Assembly (NCBI GenBank): GCA_034927685.1
Contig: JAYFPO010000023.1
Span: 1-64,000 of the forward strand
DNA: 64,000 bases
From: RGIG3159 sp034927685
GTDB taxonomy: Bacteria > Bacillota > Clostridia > Oscillospirales > Oscillospiraceae
Direction of reading: 5' to 3'
Part shown: one piece after another, positions 52,113 to 61,241 of the stretch
Numbering within the stretch: the first letter of the stretch is position 1
How the letters are laid out: each line of letters opens with the position of its first letter
Position numbers and translations under genes: made by a program
The notes under the pieces: model-generated
The model's database searches: none
Seen by the model: the letters and a program-made list of their open reading frames with translations, nothing else
Told to the model about the DNA's origin: nothing

Positions 52113-53609
52113 TCAGTCGTCCACGGAATTGTCCGTGCCGCGCTGATAGATCGCCAGCACCTCCGCACCGGGCGCCTGATCCAGCAGGGATACCACAATG
52201 CAAAACAGGAAACCGGCCACAAACCCTGGCAGGATCTCGTAGACGCCAGTGCCTCCCAGGAAGAGCAGCCACAGAATATCCACAGCCGCGCCAGCCAAAA
52301 CGCCTGCCACCGCACCCCGGTAGGTAAACCGCTTCCAGAACAGGGAGAGGATCACAACCGGTCCGAAGGCCGCGCCGAAAATGCCCCAGGCGTTTTCCAC
52401 CATGTTCATAATGGCCTGCGCGCCGGAGCCCTTGCTGCCCGCGATGAAGTAGGCAATCACGGACACCGCCAGCACCACCAGTCTCGCTACCCAAAGGATC
52501 TCCTGCTCGGAGGCATTCTTCCGAAATACCGGCTTATAGAGATCGCTCGTGAAGGACGAGGACGCCACAAGGAGCTGCGAGTCCACCGTGGACATAGAAG
52601 CGGCAATGATGGCAGCCAGCAGAAGCCCGGCAATAAACGCAGGGAAGTATTTCCTTGCCAGCGCAATGAATACGGTCTTTTGCATGCCGGCCGTCAAAAG
52701 TTCCTCCCCGACCAGGATTCTGCCAAGGTAAGCAATGATAATGGCGGCCGTCAGGGAGAGCAGCACCCAGACGATGGCGACGGTGGCGGACTTTTTGACC
52801 ATGCTGGGCTTCTCAATGGACATAAACCGCACGAGAATATGCGGCATACCGAAGTAACCGAGGCCCCAGGCCAGGCCGGAGACGACATCCTGCCACTTCG
52901 CGCTGAACAGGCTTTCCACGAAGACGTACTTGGTACCGTCCGCCGCATTGACATAGACCTGAGACAGCGCCGCGGTATCCAGCTTCTCAGCCGACAGGAT
53001 CACGATTGGTATTGCCAAAAGGGCCACAAGCATCAGGAGCCCCTGGAAGAAGTCCGTCCAGCAGACGGCCTTGTAGCCGCCCAAAAAGGTGTAAAATAGG
53101 ATGATGGCCGCAAAAATCAGCATCGCAGTCTGATCGCTGAGGCCGGGAAACAGCGTGGTAAACACCGTCGTGCCGGCCACAAAGCTGGAGGCCACGTAGA
53201 TCGTGAAGCTGACCAGAAACACGACGGCACAGAGAATGCTGAGCGTGTGGTTTTTGCTGGCAAATCGCTTGGAAAGATACTGCGGCAGGGTAATGGAGTC
53301 ATCCGCAGCGCGCGAGAATTTACGCAGGCGCCGCGCCACAAGTACCCAGTTGAGGATCGTGCCGATGGCAAGACCGATGCCGATCCATGCCTGGCCGAGG
53401 CCGAAGGCCAGAATGCTGCCGGGCAGGCCCATCAGCAGCCAGGCGCTCATGTCGGATGCCTGGGCGCTCATGGCGGTCACCCAGGGGCCCATCTTCCGGC
53501 CCCCCAAAAAGAACTCTTTCTCGCCGGCGTTTTTTCTCGTTGCGAAAAAGAAATACAGTCCGATTGCGAGCACCAGAACAAAATACAAAACAAACGCAAT
53601 GACTTCCAT
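52113..53609 (-). CDS. putP: Sodium/proline symporter
   Basis: 498 residues from the ATG at 53609 (GGAGAGAG upstream). Thirteen spans of the SSS family; FFLGGRKMGPWVTAMSAQAS DMS start, SRAADDSITLPQYLSKRF, and the Na+ site region near MSTVDSQLLVASSSFTSDLY are typical of PutP. Imports proline with Na+. A perfect palindromic operator sits in the promoter spacer, so it is regulated. Confidence 0.92.
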   Translation of the reverse strand: MEVIAFVLYFVLVLAIGLYFFFATRKNAGEKEFFLGGRKMGPWVTAMSAQASDMSAWLLMGLPGSILAFGLGQAWIGIGLAIGTILNWVLVARRLRKFSRAADDSITLPQYLSKRFASKNHTLSILCAVVFLVSFTIYVASSFVAGTTVFTTLFPGLSDQTAMLIFAAIILFYTFLGGYKAVCWTDFFQGLLMLVALLAIPIVILSAEKLDTAALSQVYVNAADGTKYVFVESLFSAKWQDVVSGLAWGLGYFGMPHILVRFMSIEKPSMVKKSATVAIVWVLLSLTAAIIIAYLGRILVGEELLTAGMQKTVFIALARKYFPAFIAGLLLAAIIAASMSTVDSQLLVASSSFTSDLYKPVFRKNASEQEILWVARLVVLAVSVIAYFIAGSKGSGAQAIMNMVENAWGIFGAAFGPVVILSLFWKRFTYRGAVAGVLAGAAVDILWLLFLGGTGVYEILPGFVAGFLFCIVVSLLDQAPGAEVLAIYQRGTDNSVDD

Positions 53610-53642
53610 TTTTTCTCTCTCCGTTTCTATGCAGATGATGTT

Positions 53643-53671
53643 ATTGTTACATACAGGAAACTGTATGTAAA
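53643..53671 (-). promoter_or_regulatory. putP promoter with palindromic operator in the spacer
   Basis: Minus strand: -35 TTTACA (53666-53671), 17-nt spacer, -10 AACAAT (53643-53648). The inverted repeat TTACATACAG / CTGTATGTAA (53647-53670, 4-nt centre) fills the spacer, where a repressor would block polymerase. Confidence 0.55.
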
Positions 53672-53687
53672 TGCAGAAATTTCCGGG

Positions 53688-53736
53688 AAAAGCAGCCGGG
53701 GAATTCATGAAAATTCATGGATTCCCCGGCCGCTTT
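53688..53736 (-). terminator. Terminator of yebC
   Basis: AAAGC.GCCGGGGAAT / ATTCCCCGGC.GCTTT arms enclosing a second CATGAA / TTCATG stem, followed by TTTT on the minus strand. Confidence 0.7.
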
Positions 53737-53778
53737 CGCAAAAACGGCTGGGCCACAATGCTGTTTTTCTCCGGCAGA

Positions 53779-54513
53779 TCAGTCCCGGTCCCAGTTGTGC
53801 CAGACGTTCTGGACGTCGTCGTCGTCCTCCATGGAATCCAGAAGCTTTTCCAGATTCTTGAGGTTTTCTTCCCCGGAAACCTCGGCGTAGTTCTGCGGCA
53901 CCATTTCAATCTGGGCAGAGACAAATTGGTAGCCCTTGGCGGTCAGCGCGTCGGCCACGACGTTAAAATCGTCCGGTTCGCAGGTGATTTCAAAGAGATC
54001 GTCAGAGGCCTCCATATCGGCTGCGCCGGCGTCCAACGCGTCCATCATCACGGTGTCCTCGTCGTAATCGCCGTCCTCGTTATCGACGACGAGCACGCCC
54101 TTCCGGTCAAAGCTCCAGGACACGCAGCCCGTCGTGCCCATGTTGCCGCCAAACTTATCAAAGTTGTGGCGCATGTTGGCCGCGGTGCGGTTTCGGTTGT
54201 CGGTCATGGTCTCCACGATCACGGCAACGCCGCAGGGACCGTAGCCCTCGTAGCTGATGGTCTCATAGTTGTCGGCATTGCCCGCGCCCATGGCCTTCTC
54301 CAGCACTCGCTTAATATTGTCATTCGGCATATTGGCGGCGCGGGCCTTGGTGATGACCGTGGCCAGGCGAGCGTTATTGTTTGGGTCGGCGCCGCCGCCT
54401 TCCTTGGCCGCGACGATCATCTCCTTTGAGATTCTCGTAAACGCCTGCGCACGCTTTGCGTCCTGCGCTCCCTTGGTCTTCTGAATATTATGCCATTTGG
54501 AATGTCCGGACAT
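53779..54513 (-). CDS. YebC/PmpR family protein
   Basis: 244 residues from the ATG at 54513 (GGGGAG 8 nt upstream). The family start MSGHSKWHNIQKTKGAQDAK, then GGGADPNNNARLATVITKAR and MPNDNIKRVLEKAMGAGNAD are exact YebC hallmarks. YebC proteins are DNA-binding regulators in some bacteria and ease ribosome stalling at polyproline in others. The role here is not decided by sequence. Confidence 0.93.
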   Translation of the reverse strand: MSGHSKWHNIQKTKGAQDAKRAQAFTRISKEMIVAAKEGGGADPNNNARLATVITKARAANMPNDNIKRVLEKAMGAGNADNYETISYEGYGPCGVAVIVETMTDNRNRTAANMRHNFDKFGGNMGTTGCVSWSFDRKGVLVVDNEDGDYDEDTVMMDALDAGAADMEASDDLFEITCEPDDFNVVADALTAKGYQFVSAQIEMVPQNYAEVSGEENLKNLEKLLDSMEDDDDVQNVWHNWDRD

Positions 54514-54560
54514 ATCAATTTCTCCCCTTTTGCATGGTTTCATCAAAAAAAATACAACTT

Positions 54561-54589
54561 ATTATACCATAGCGCGGCCCTGAACACAA
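54561..54589 (-). promoter_or_regulatory. Promoter of yebC
   Basis: Minus strand: TTGTGT (54584-54589), 17-nt spacer, TGG-extended TATAAT (54561-54566). Confidence 0.65.
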
Positions 54590-54596
54590 CCGAATT

Positions 54597-55373
54597 TTAC
54601 AGGAAGCGAACCGGGCTGTGGTGTTTTTCGGAGAGCAACACGGTCAGCGCGCAGAAATCTGCCCGCAGGCGGCGGACAATGGCCGGACAGACCACGCTTT
54701 CCGTCTCAAAGTGTCCGGCGTCGATCAGGTTGAGGCCCAGCGCCTCGGCATCGAGAAAGTGGTTGTATTTTGCGTCTGCCGTTACAAAGGTATCGCAGCC
54801 CCGCGCCAGAACGGCCTCCAGCATGGAGGCGCACGCGCCGCCGCCCACGGCGACCCGGCGAACCGGCCGTCTCCCGTCCGCGTACCGCAGTCCGGCGCAG
54901 CCAAGCCGCTCCTTCACAAGCGGCAGAAATGTAAGCAGCGGCATTTTATTCACCGCACCCATACGGACGTAGCCGAACTCCTTTCCCGGCTCCGGTAGAA
55001 GCTCCGGTTCCTGCAGGCCTAATGCAGCCGCCAGGCAGTCGTTCACACCGCCGACGGCGCAATCGAGATTGGTGTGCAGATTGACCACCGTGAGCTGGTT
55101 TTCCATCGCCCAAAGCATGGTCATACCGGTCAGATCTCTGTCGTTCACCTGCTTCAGGCCGCTGATCGTCATCGGGTGGTGGGATACCACCAGTTGCGCG
55201 CCGCGCTCCTTTGCCTCAAAGAGCACATCCAGTGTCGGGTCCAGCGCCACCAGCACCGTTTCCACTTCCCTGCTCCCGCGGCCGCAGGCCAGACCAACGT
55301 TGTCCCAATCCTCTTTTCTGGAAAGCGGGGCCCATGCCGTCAGGTCCTGCAAGATCTCGTTTACCGTCGTCAT
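54597..55373 (-). CDS. Nif3-like dinuclear metal centre protein
   Basis: 258 residues from the ATG at 55373 (GGGAGGAG; overlaps the trmK stop by ATGA). Metal-binding HHP in LVVSHHPM, NLHTNLDCAVGGVND (HxxxD), VGGGACASMLEAV and DAGHFETE are family signatures. Often called GTP cyclohydrolase I type 2; the real activity is not established. Coupled to trmK, as in many Firmicutes. Confidence 0.92.
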   Translation of the reverse strand: MTTVNEILQDLTAWAPLSRKEDWDNVGLACGRGSREVETVLVALDPTLDVLFEAKERGAQLVVSHHPMTISGLKQVNDRDLTGMTMLWAMENQLTVVNLHTNLDCAVGGVNDCLAAALGLQEPELLPEPGKEFGYVRMGAVNKMPLLTFLPLVKERLGCAGLRYADGRRPVRRVAVGGGACASMLEAVLARGCDTFVTADAKYNHFLDAEALGLNLIDAGHFETESVVCPAIVRRLRADFCALTVLLSEKHHSPVRFL

Positions 55374-56059
55374 ATTGACTCCTCCCGTTCCAGCAGCTCC
55401 CGCAAAGCCGTTTCGTAATAACATAGTTTTTCCTTGTCACCGCCGCCCTGCCGGATGCCGGCGACGGTCTTTTCCATGCTGGCGACCAGCCGCGCGCGGT
55501 ATCTGGAAAGCAGCGGACTTCGGCTGTTCAGAAGCTGCGGCGTCAGAAACTGCTGCCCCGGGGTCAGGCGCTGCGCACCGCCGTATCGGGCCTCCAAAAC
55601 CGTGTAGAGAAAGCCGCCGTCCTCCGCCAGCGTCTCCTGCAGGATCGAAAAACCGCTTTCCGTCAGCCACCGCCGCAAATCCTGCCCGGAGGACTGCGGC
55701 TGCAGAATCAGCCGGTAAGTAGAATCCCGAAGCCAGGGCGCCATACGGAGAATCTCACAGATGCAGTCCGCTCCCATCCCGGCACAAACCACCGTATCGA
55801 CGGAAGCCGGGTCAATGGCGGACAAACCGTCGCAGCAGATCAGTCGCATCCGTGCTTCCACGCCGAACCGGGCCGCGTTTTCCCGGGCCGTTCGGAGCGG
55901 CTTTTCCCGCAGATCGGAGGCCGTCACGCTGGAGGCAATCCCCTGCCGCAGCAGGAACACTCCCAGATAGCCGTGGTCCGTACCCACGTCCGCCACGCGC
56001 GCGCCGGGGCATACACAGGCAGCGCAGGCAAGAAGTCTTTTGGAAATTGGTATCTTCAC
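55370..56059 (-). CDS. trmK: tRNA (adenine-22-N1)-methyltransferase
   Basis: 229 residues with a GTG start (GAGGA 7 nt upstream). Class I SAM-dependent fold: ARVADVGTDHGYLGVFLLRQ (SAM-binding motif I), SVTASDLREKPLRTARENAA, VVCAGMGADCICEILR, LILQPQS. TrmK methylates A22 of tRNA in Gram-positives. It lies between a DUF1858 gene and the Nif3-like gene. Confidence 0.9.
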   Translation of the reverse strand: MKIPISKRLLACAACVCPGARVADVGTDHGYLGVFLLRQGIASSVTASDLREKPLRTARENAARFGVEARMRLICCDGLSAIDPASVDTVVCAGMGADCICEILRMAPWLRDSTYRLILQPQSSGQDLRRWLTESGFSILQETLAEDGGFLYTVLEARYGGAQRLTPGQQFLTPQLLNSRSPLLSRYRARLVASMEKTVAGIRQGGGDKEKLCYYETALRELLEREESI

Positions 56060-56110
56060 AGAGAAATCCTCAAAAGAAAAAGGAGGGCAGCGCCTCCTCT
56101 TCCCCCAAAC

Positions 56111-56332
56111 TCAATTTTCTTCCTTCTCCGACTGCGCCACGAACTCATTGACGGCGCTGACAAACGCGTCCGCGTCCACACCGTGCACCATGCAGGCCTC
56201 CTCGACGGTCTCGCCGCGGGAGGACGGGCAGCCCAGGCAATGCATGCCGATCGAGAGGAAAAACGGCGCCGTCTGCGGCGCAAAGTCGAGGATATCACCG
56301 ATGATGGTGGTTTTTTCAATTTTCCGAGCCAT
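56111..56332 (-). CDS. DUF1858 domain protein
   Basis: 73 residues (GGAGGTC 5-6 nt upstream). MARKIEKTTIIGDILDFA, then FFLSIGMHCLGCPSSRGETV and EEACMVHGVD match DUF1858, a small domain with a conserved CxGCP-like pair that may bind a redox cofactor or cluster. First gene of the trmK/nif3 group, with its own promoter. Confidence 0.85.
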   Translation of the reverse strand: MARKIEKTTIIGDILDFAPQTAPFFLSIGMHCLGCPSSRGETVEEACMVHGVDADAFVSAVNEFVAQSEKEEN

Positions 56333-56362
56333 TTTGTGACCTCCAATGATTGATGTTACCTT

Positions 56363-56391
56363 ATTATAACCAGAAGGTCCAAAAAAAGCAA
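56363..56391 (-). promoter_or_regulatory. Sigma-A promoter of the DUF1858-trmK-nif3 operon
   Basis: Minus strand: TTGCTT (56386-56391), 17-nt spacer, TATAAT (56363-56368), about 30 nt before the DUF1858 ATG. Confidence 0.7.
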
Positions 56392-56429
56392 TGTAAAAAA
56401 GTTGGGCAAGGCGGATTTCGGCAAAGAAA

Positions 56430-56454
56430 CACCCCGGTTTTGAAAACCGGAGTG
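56430..56454 (-). terminator. Terminator after the 81-residue gene
   Basis: CACTCCGGTTTT / AAAACCGGGGTG arms (one mismatch), followed on the minus strand by TTTCTTTG. Confidence 0.6.
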
Positions 56455-56470
56455 AACGCAGGGAAAACGG

Positions 56471-56716
56471 TTATTTTTTGTTGATTTCCTGGAAGAACTG
56501 CAGCATATTGCACTCGTCATCCTTGTCCAAACAGAACATCTCATACTCATCGCCGCACTCGTCCGCCAGCCTGCCAATGGCGAGATACTTGGAAAACGCG
56601 GACTTCAGATTGAATTCCTCGGAACCGTCTATAGAACGGATCACCACATCGCCCTTGCACTTATTGACCGCATCCAGCAATCGGTCGATATCCAGAATAT
56701 TTTTCAGCAGCATCAT
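56471..56716 (-). CDS. Small conserved protein, function unknown
   Basis: 81 residues from the first ATG at 56716 with GGAGGG 6-7 nt upstream; the longer upstream frame lacks a site. Sequence features: LLDAVNKCKGDVVIRSIDGS then EEFNLKSAFSKYLAIGRLAD, and an acidic end DEYEMFCLDKDDECNMLQFF. No membrane span or motif. A similar short acidic polypeptide with KCKGDVxI(R/S) occurs in several Clostridia. Monocistronic, with its own promoter and terminator. Confidence 0.6.
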   Translation of the reverse strand: MMLLKNILDIDRLLDAVNKCKGDVVIRSIDGSEEFNLKSAFSKYLAIGRLADECGDEYEMFCLDKDDECNMLQFFQEINKK

Positions 56717-56810
56717 GCAAAACCCTCCTTCCTGCCTGATTCCCAAAAGTAAAATAAGTTTTTGATTTACAGCGCCGGCAACATTCCTGCTCTCTGTACT
56801 GCCTATCCGC

Positions 56811-56839
56811 AGAATAGCAGCATTTTTCAGATTTGTCGA
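56811..56839 (-). promoter_or_regulatory. Possible promoter of the 81-residue gene
   Basis: Minus strand: TCGACA (56834-56839), 17-nt spacer, TATTCT (56811-56816). Confidence 0.45.
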
Positions 56840-57007
56840 TACTAATTTCATAAAATGGAGAACTTTCTTCGGAATTCCAAAAAAAGCGGTTGCAGAAACG
56901 ACCGGATTGCACTCGATGGCGCACCGTAACCGGAAGAGACAGGATCGTCCCGGTTGCAGTGCGCCCATCGGCAAAGCTCTGAGCGGAAGATTCTATGCTG
57001 CTTTCAT

Positions 57008-59134
57008 CTATCGGATCAGCGTGACATGCTGAAACACAACGGCAAGCGTATTGGCGACGGTGGACATCGTTTTGATAAAAATGTCAAGCGCGACGCCGAC
57101 CACGTCCTTACGGGTGTCGCCGACGGTATCGCCGACGACGGAGGCTTTGTGCGCAGGCGAACCCTTGCTGCAGCCCTTGAGGAACCCACCCTCGATGTAC
57201 TTCTTCGCGTTGTCAAACGCGCCGCCGGAATTGCCCATAAAGATCGCGCGCGGAATAGCCACGATGGTCGCGCCGACGAGCAGCCCGCCGACAAACTCAA
57301 CGCCGAAGAGGAATCCGCCCACAACGGGAATGACGAGCGCCAGCACGGACGGGATGAGCATTTTCCGGAGCGCCTGCTTCGCCGCCATTTCAATGCAGCG
57401 GTTATAATCCGGCTTGACGGTACCCTCCAGGACGCCCGGCACAGAGAGCTGCCGGTCTCCCTCATCCGCCATGAGACGGGCAGATTCGATCGTGTTGTCG
57501 GTCAGGAGTGCACAGAAGTATTCAATGAGCGCGCCGCCGATGATACCGCCCGCAACCACGACGAAAGACGCAATATTGAGCACCGGTTCGGCGCCAAGCG
57601 CGGTGTAGTTGCCGACATAGGCGACGATCAGCGAGACGGTCGCGAACGCGGCCGAGCCGATGGCAAAGCCCTTGCCAATGGCTGCGGTGGTATTGCCCAC
57701 GGCGTCCAGCTTGTCAGTGATCACACGGACAGATTCATCCAGATGGCAGGATTCCGCGAGGCCGCCCGCGTTGTCCGCGATGGGACCGAACGCATCAATG
57801 GAGACCGTCGCGCCGACAAAGGCCAGCATACCAAGGCTCGAGAGCGCAATGCCATAGGTGCCGCAGGCCCGGCCAGAGAGGAACAGCGCCACGCCGATCA
57901 GGACGATGGGCAGCAGGCACGACCGGGATCCGATGGCGTCGCCCTTTGTAATGACGAAGGCATCGCCCTCTGATGCGATCTCTGCCAAGCGGCGGGTTGG
58001 CTTGTAGTCGGTGCTGGTGTAATATTCTGTGATGGAGCCGATGGCAATGCCGCTCAAAATGCCGAGCACGCTGGAAATCCACGGAGACAGCCAGCCGCAC
58101 TGAAACGCGTCGTAGAGCGGTACCCCGCCAAAGATCACCTTCGCCGCGACGAGGCCGCCTACCACAGTGAGCCCGGCGGAAATCCAGGTGGATAAGTTCA
58201 GCTCACGCGAGGGGTGGTCGCTCATCTTGCGTGCGGCAGCGTAGCCAAGGCCGATCAGGCACCCCAGGAGTCCGACACCCGCAAGGACAATCGGAAAAGT
58301 TGCGGTCGCCGCGAAGGTATCACGCGTCACCGCGGCGCCATTCGCCTCTGCGCCGCGGAAAATGGTGACCGCGATCATCAGGGCCGCCGCCATGGTGGCA
58401 ACGAAGCTTTCCAGCAGGTCGGAGCAGTTGCCCGCGATGTCGTTGACATTGTCGCCGATGAAGTCCGCAATCACATTCGGCACACGGCTGTCATCCTCCG
58501 GCATGTCGTGGCGCAGCTTTGCCAAAATATCGGAAGAAATGTCCGCCGCTTTCGTGTAATTGCCGCCCGCTACACGGTTGAACATGGCAACCACCGAGCA
58601 GCCGAGAGAATATGTTGTGACACGCATGATGGAAGGATTGCACGAAAGCTTTGCAATCAGGCCAGTGCCAACAGCCTCCGGATCAACGCCGTTCCAGAGA
58701 AGCAGCACCAGCACGAGACCAAACATACCAAACGCCTGCACGCTGAGGCCGCTGATGCTGCCGCCGCAAAGTGCAACCTTGACGGTCTCGCCGATGGAAT
58801 GCGTCTCCCGTGCGCGGTTTGCCGTGCGCACGTTGGCATAGGTTGCGCTGCGCATACCAAGCACGCACACCGCGCTGCTCATACTGGCGCCCAGCAGGAA
58901 GGTGAGTCCGCACGTCTTTTCGACAAACAGGCTGAACACCGCCGCCACAAGGAGCACCACAACCGCGACAACGCGGAATTCGGTTTTCAGAAATATGGAT
59001 GCGCCGCCGCGGATGATCGCAGCCATTTCGGACATCTCCGCTGTTCCCTCCGACATTCTGCGAATCCGGAAAAATTGAAAAAGCACATAGATAACCGCCA
59101 AAACGATTACGCCGAGGACAAGCAACCAAGCCAT
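57008..59134 (-). CDS. hppA: Membrane-bound pyrophosphatase, K+-dependent type
   Basis: 708 residues, about 16 spans. Substrate motifs: GGNYTKAADISSDI (~193), PEDDSRVPNVIADFIGDNVN then DIAGNCSDLLESF (~228), FGPIADNAGG, and GDTVGDTRKDVVGVALDIF (~670). The K+-site segment VGNTTAAIGKGFAIGS (~483) carries Ala where K+-independent pumps have Lys, so this should be K+-dependent (either Na+ or H+ pumping). It couples pyrophosphate hydrolysis to ion export. AGGAGG precedes the ATG. Confidence 0.92.
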   Translation of the reverse strand: MAWLLVLGVIVLAVIYVLFQFFRIRRMSEGTAEMSEMAAIIRGGASIFLKTEFRVVAVVVLLVAAVFSLFVEKTCGLTFLLGASMSSAVCVLGMRSATYANVRTANRARETHSIGETVKVALCGGSISGLSVQAFGMFGLVLVLLLWNGVDPEAVGTGLIAKLSCNPSIMRVTTYSLGCSVVAMFNRVAGGNYTKAADISSDILAKLRHDMPEDDSRVPNVIADFIGDNVNDIAGNCSDLLESFVATMAAALMIAVTIFRGAEANGAAVTRDTFAATATFPIVLAGVGLLGCLIGLGYAAARKMSDHPSRELNLSTWISAGLTVVGGLVAAKVIFGGVPLYDAFQCGWLSPWISSVLGILSGIAIGSITEYYTSTDYKPTRRLAEIASEGDAFVITKGDAIGSRSCLLPIVLIGVALFLSGRACGTYGIALSSLGMLAFVGATVSIDAFGPIADNAGGLAESCHLDESVRVITDKLDAVGNTTAAIGKGFAIGSAAFATVSLIVAYVGNYTALGAEPVLNIASFVVVAGGIIGGALIEYFCALLTDNTIESARLMADEGDRQLSVPGVLEGTVKPDYNRCIEMAAKQALRKMLIPSVLALVIPVVGGFLFGVEFVGGLLVGATIVAIPRAIFMGNSGGAFDNAKKYIEGGFLKGCSKGSPAHKASVVGDTVGDTRKDVVGVALDIFIKTMSTVANTLAVVFQHVTLIR

Positions 59135-59241
59135 GCCAAATTCCCTCCTAACATTTTATCCTTGTACCAAAGACAGGAAAATGAAACGATAGACCTTTGC
59201 AGAGCAATGGAATTTGGTGCACCAAATCCCCCACCGATTTT

Positions 59242-59269
59242 ACTATACTACAAAAACATTGATTGTCAA
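59242..59269 (-). promoter_or_regulatory. Sigma-A promoter of hppA
   Basis: Minus strand: TTGACA (59264-59269), 16-nt spacer, TATAGT (59242-59247). Confidence 0.75.
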
Positions 59270-59330
59270 GCGCAAAAAATTGTATATTATAACGAAATTA
59301 TTTCAACAACCTGATGAATTAATTTTGTCG

Positions 59331-59368
59331 AAAAAAGCAGCCAACCGTATGACCGGTTGGCTGCTTTT
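59331..59368 (-). terminator. Terminator of rpsB-tsf
   Basis: AAAAGCAGCCAACCG / CGGTTGGCTGCTTTT stem of about 15 bp with a 6-nt loop and a T-run on the minus strand. Confidence 0.92.
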
Positions 59369-59396
59369 GAAATGCTGCTTAGCTTGTGAATGTGGA

Positions 59397-60311
59397 TCAG
59401 TGATTGATCTGCGCGGCAACCTCGGCCGCGAAATCTTCCTGCTTCTTTTCGATTCCCTCGCCCTTTTCAAAGCGAACGGCGTCGACAAATTTGACAGAAC
59501 CGCCCAGCGCCTTGGCTTCGACGTTCATATACTGCTCGACCGAAACACTGCCGTCCTTCACAAACGGCTGCTGCAGCAGACAATTTTCTTCATAGAATTT
59601 GTTTATCTTACCGGCCGCGATCTTCTCCTTGACCTGCTGCGGCTTGGAAGCCATCTTGGGATCGTTGTCCATCTGGGCCACCAGTACCTTCTTTTCCTCG
59701 TCCAGAACATCCTGCGAAACGTCGCTCTTATCCCAGAATCTGGGGTTCAACGCAGCGATCTGCATGGCGACATCCTTGCCGATCTCGCCCACGTCAATGC
59801 CGCCGGACACCTCCAGGTTGACCAGAACGCCGATCTTGCCACCGGCATGAACATAGGACACGGAGGTGTTCTTGTCAAAGCGGACAAAGCGGCGGAGCTG
59901 CAGGTTTTCGCCGATCACCATAACCTTCTCAGGCATCATCTCAGCGACGGTCAGCGCAGAGCCCGGATACTTGCAGGCGTTCAGCGCCTCCAGATCGGCG
60001 GGCGCGTCGGTCATGACGACTTTCGCGATATCCTTCACGAAGTCCACAAAGATGGGAGCCTTGGAGGCGAAATCTGTCTCGACGTTGACTTCGACCGCGA
60101 CGCCAATGCCGTTTTCCACGGTGGCATAGGCCATACCCTCGGCGGCAATCCGGCCGGCCTTCTTGGCCGCCTTTGCCAGGCCCTTTTCACGGAGCCACTC
60201 CACAGCCTTTTCCAAATCGCCGTCGGTGGCGGAAAGCGCTTTTTTGCAGTCCATCATACCGACGCTGGTCATTTCGCGCAGGTTCTTTACATCAGCAGCA
60301 GTAAATGCCAT
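59397..60311 (-). CDS. tsf: Translation elongation factor Ts
   Basis: 304 residues. VKNLREMTSVGMMDCKKALS start (TDFASK, VETDFASKAPIFVDF are in the core), C-terminal PFVKDGSVSVEQYMN. It exchanges GDP on EF-Tu. RBS AGGAGG. Second gene of the rpsB-tsf pair; the gap has a palindrome. Confidence 0.96.
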   Translation of the reverse strand: MAFTAADVKNLREMTSVGMMDCKKALSATDGDLEKAVEWLREKGLAKAAKKAGRIAAEGMAYATVENGIGVAVEVNVETDFASKAPIFVDFVKDIAKVVMTDAPADLEALNACKYPGSALTVAEMMPEKVMVIGENLQLRRFVRFDKNTSVSYVHAGGKIGVLVNLEVSGGIDVGEIGKDVAMQIAALNPRFWDKSDVSQDVLDEEKKVLVAQMDNDPKMASKPQQVKEKIAAGKINKFYEENCLLQQPFVKDGSVSVEQYMNVEAKALGGSVKFVDAVRFEKGEGIEKKQEDFAAEVAAQINH

Positions 60312-60346
60312 AATTAAATTCCTCCTGTTAGTTACTCTTTTGAAAA

Positions 60347-60366
60347 GTGCCCGCAGCTGCGGGCAC
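60347..60366. repeat. Perfect 20-bp palindrome between rpsB and tsf
   Basis: GTGCCCGCAGCTGCGGGCAC is its own reverse complement. On the minus strand four Ts follow. Likely an intercistronic hairpin that sets the rpsB/tsf ratio. Confidence 0.8.
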
Positions 60367-60376
60367 TATGCTTGCA

Positions 60377-61117
60377 TTATTCCGCAGCAGGAGCGGTCCC
60401 TTCGGCGATGGGCGCCTCGGTCATGGTCATCTCTTCGCCCTGACGGCCTTCGACCACGGCGTTGGCCATGGTCTGCGAAATCAGACGGATGGCGCGGATG
60501 GCATCGTCATTGCCGGGGATGACGTAATCGACCTCGTCGGGATCGCAGTTGGTATCCACGATGGCAACGATGGGAATGTTCAGCTTCCGGGCCTCCAGAA
60601 TGGCGTTACGCTCCTTGCGGGGATCGACGATGAACAGAGCGCCGGGCAGCTTTCTCATGTTCTTGACGCCGCCCAGGTACTTTTCAAGCTTTTCGATCTC
60701 GCCCTGATGCTTGATGACTTCCTTCTTCGGCAGCATGGCAAAGGTGCCGTCCTCTTCCATCTTGCGCAGCTGCGCCAGACGGTCAATTCTGGTCCGCATG
60801 GTCTTGAAGTTGGTCAGCATACCGCCCAGCCAGCGGGCGTTGACATAGAACATCCCGACGCGCTCGGCCTCTTCCTTGATGGCGTCCTGCGCCTGCTTCT
60901 TCGTGCCGACAAACAGGATGGATTCGCCGCCGGCGGACAGATCACGGACAAAAGAATAGGCTTCCTCCAGCTTTTTCACGGTCTTTTGCAGATCGATGAT
61001 ATAGATACCGTTCCGCTCCGTGTAAATATAGGTTGCCATTTTGGGGTTCCAGCGTCTGGTCTGATGGCCGAAGTGAACGCCGGCCTCCAGCAGTTGCTTC
61101 ATGGATACGACTGCCAT
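60377..61117 (-). CDS. rpsB: 30S ribosomal protein S2
   Basis: 246 residues from the ATG at 61117 (AAGGAG 9 nt upstream). VSMKQLLEAGVHFGHQTRRW, NPKMATYIYTERNGIYIIDL, LPGALFIVDPRKERNAILEA and IVAIVDTNCDPDEVDYVIPG are S2 signatures. The upstream in-frame extension has no site. The leader is 120 nt with a CGCGCG-rich inverted repeat, where S2 autoregulation could act. Confidence 0.97.
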   Translation of the reverse strand: MAVVSMKQLLEAGVHFGHQTRRWNPKMATYIYTERNGIYIIDLQKTVKKLEEAYSFVRDLSAGGESILFVGTKKQAQDAIKEEAERVGMFYVNARWLGGMLTNFKTMRTRIDRLAQLRKMEEDGTFAMLPKKEVIKHQGEIEKLEKYLGGVKNMRKLPGALFIVDPRKERNAILEARKLNIPIVAIVDTNCDPDEVDYVIPGNDDAIRAIRLISQTMANAVVEGRQGEEMTMTEAPIAEGTAPAAE

Positions 61118-61241
61118 AGTTTTTTGCTCCTTTTCTTTTTGTTTGTTGCCTCCACCCCTGTCATTTCCTCCCCCCACCGCAAGCGGCATCGGGCGAAGGA
61201 TCCCCGGGTGTGTGAAGTTCGCGCATTTCGCGCGTCAGTAA

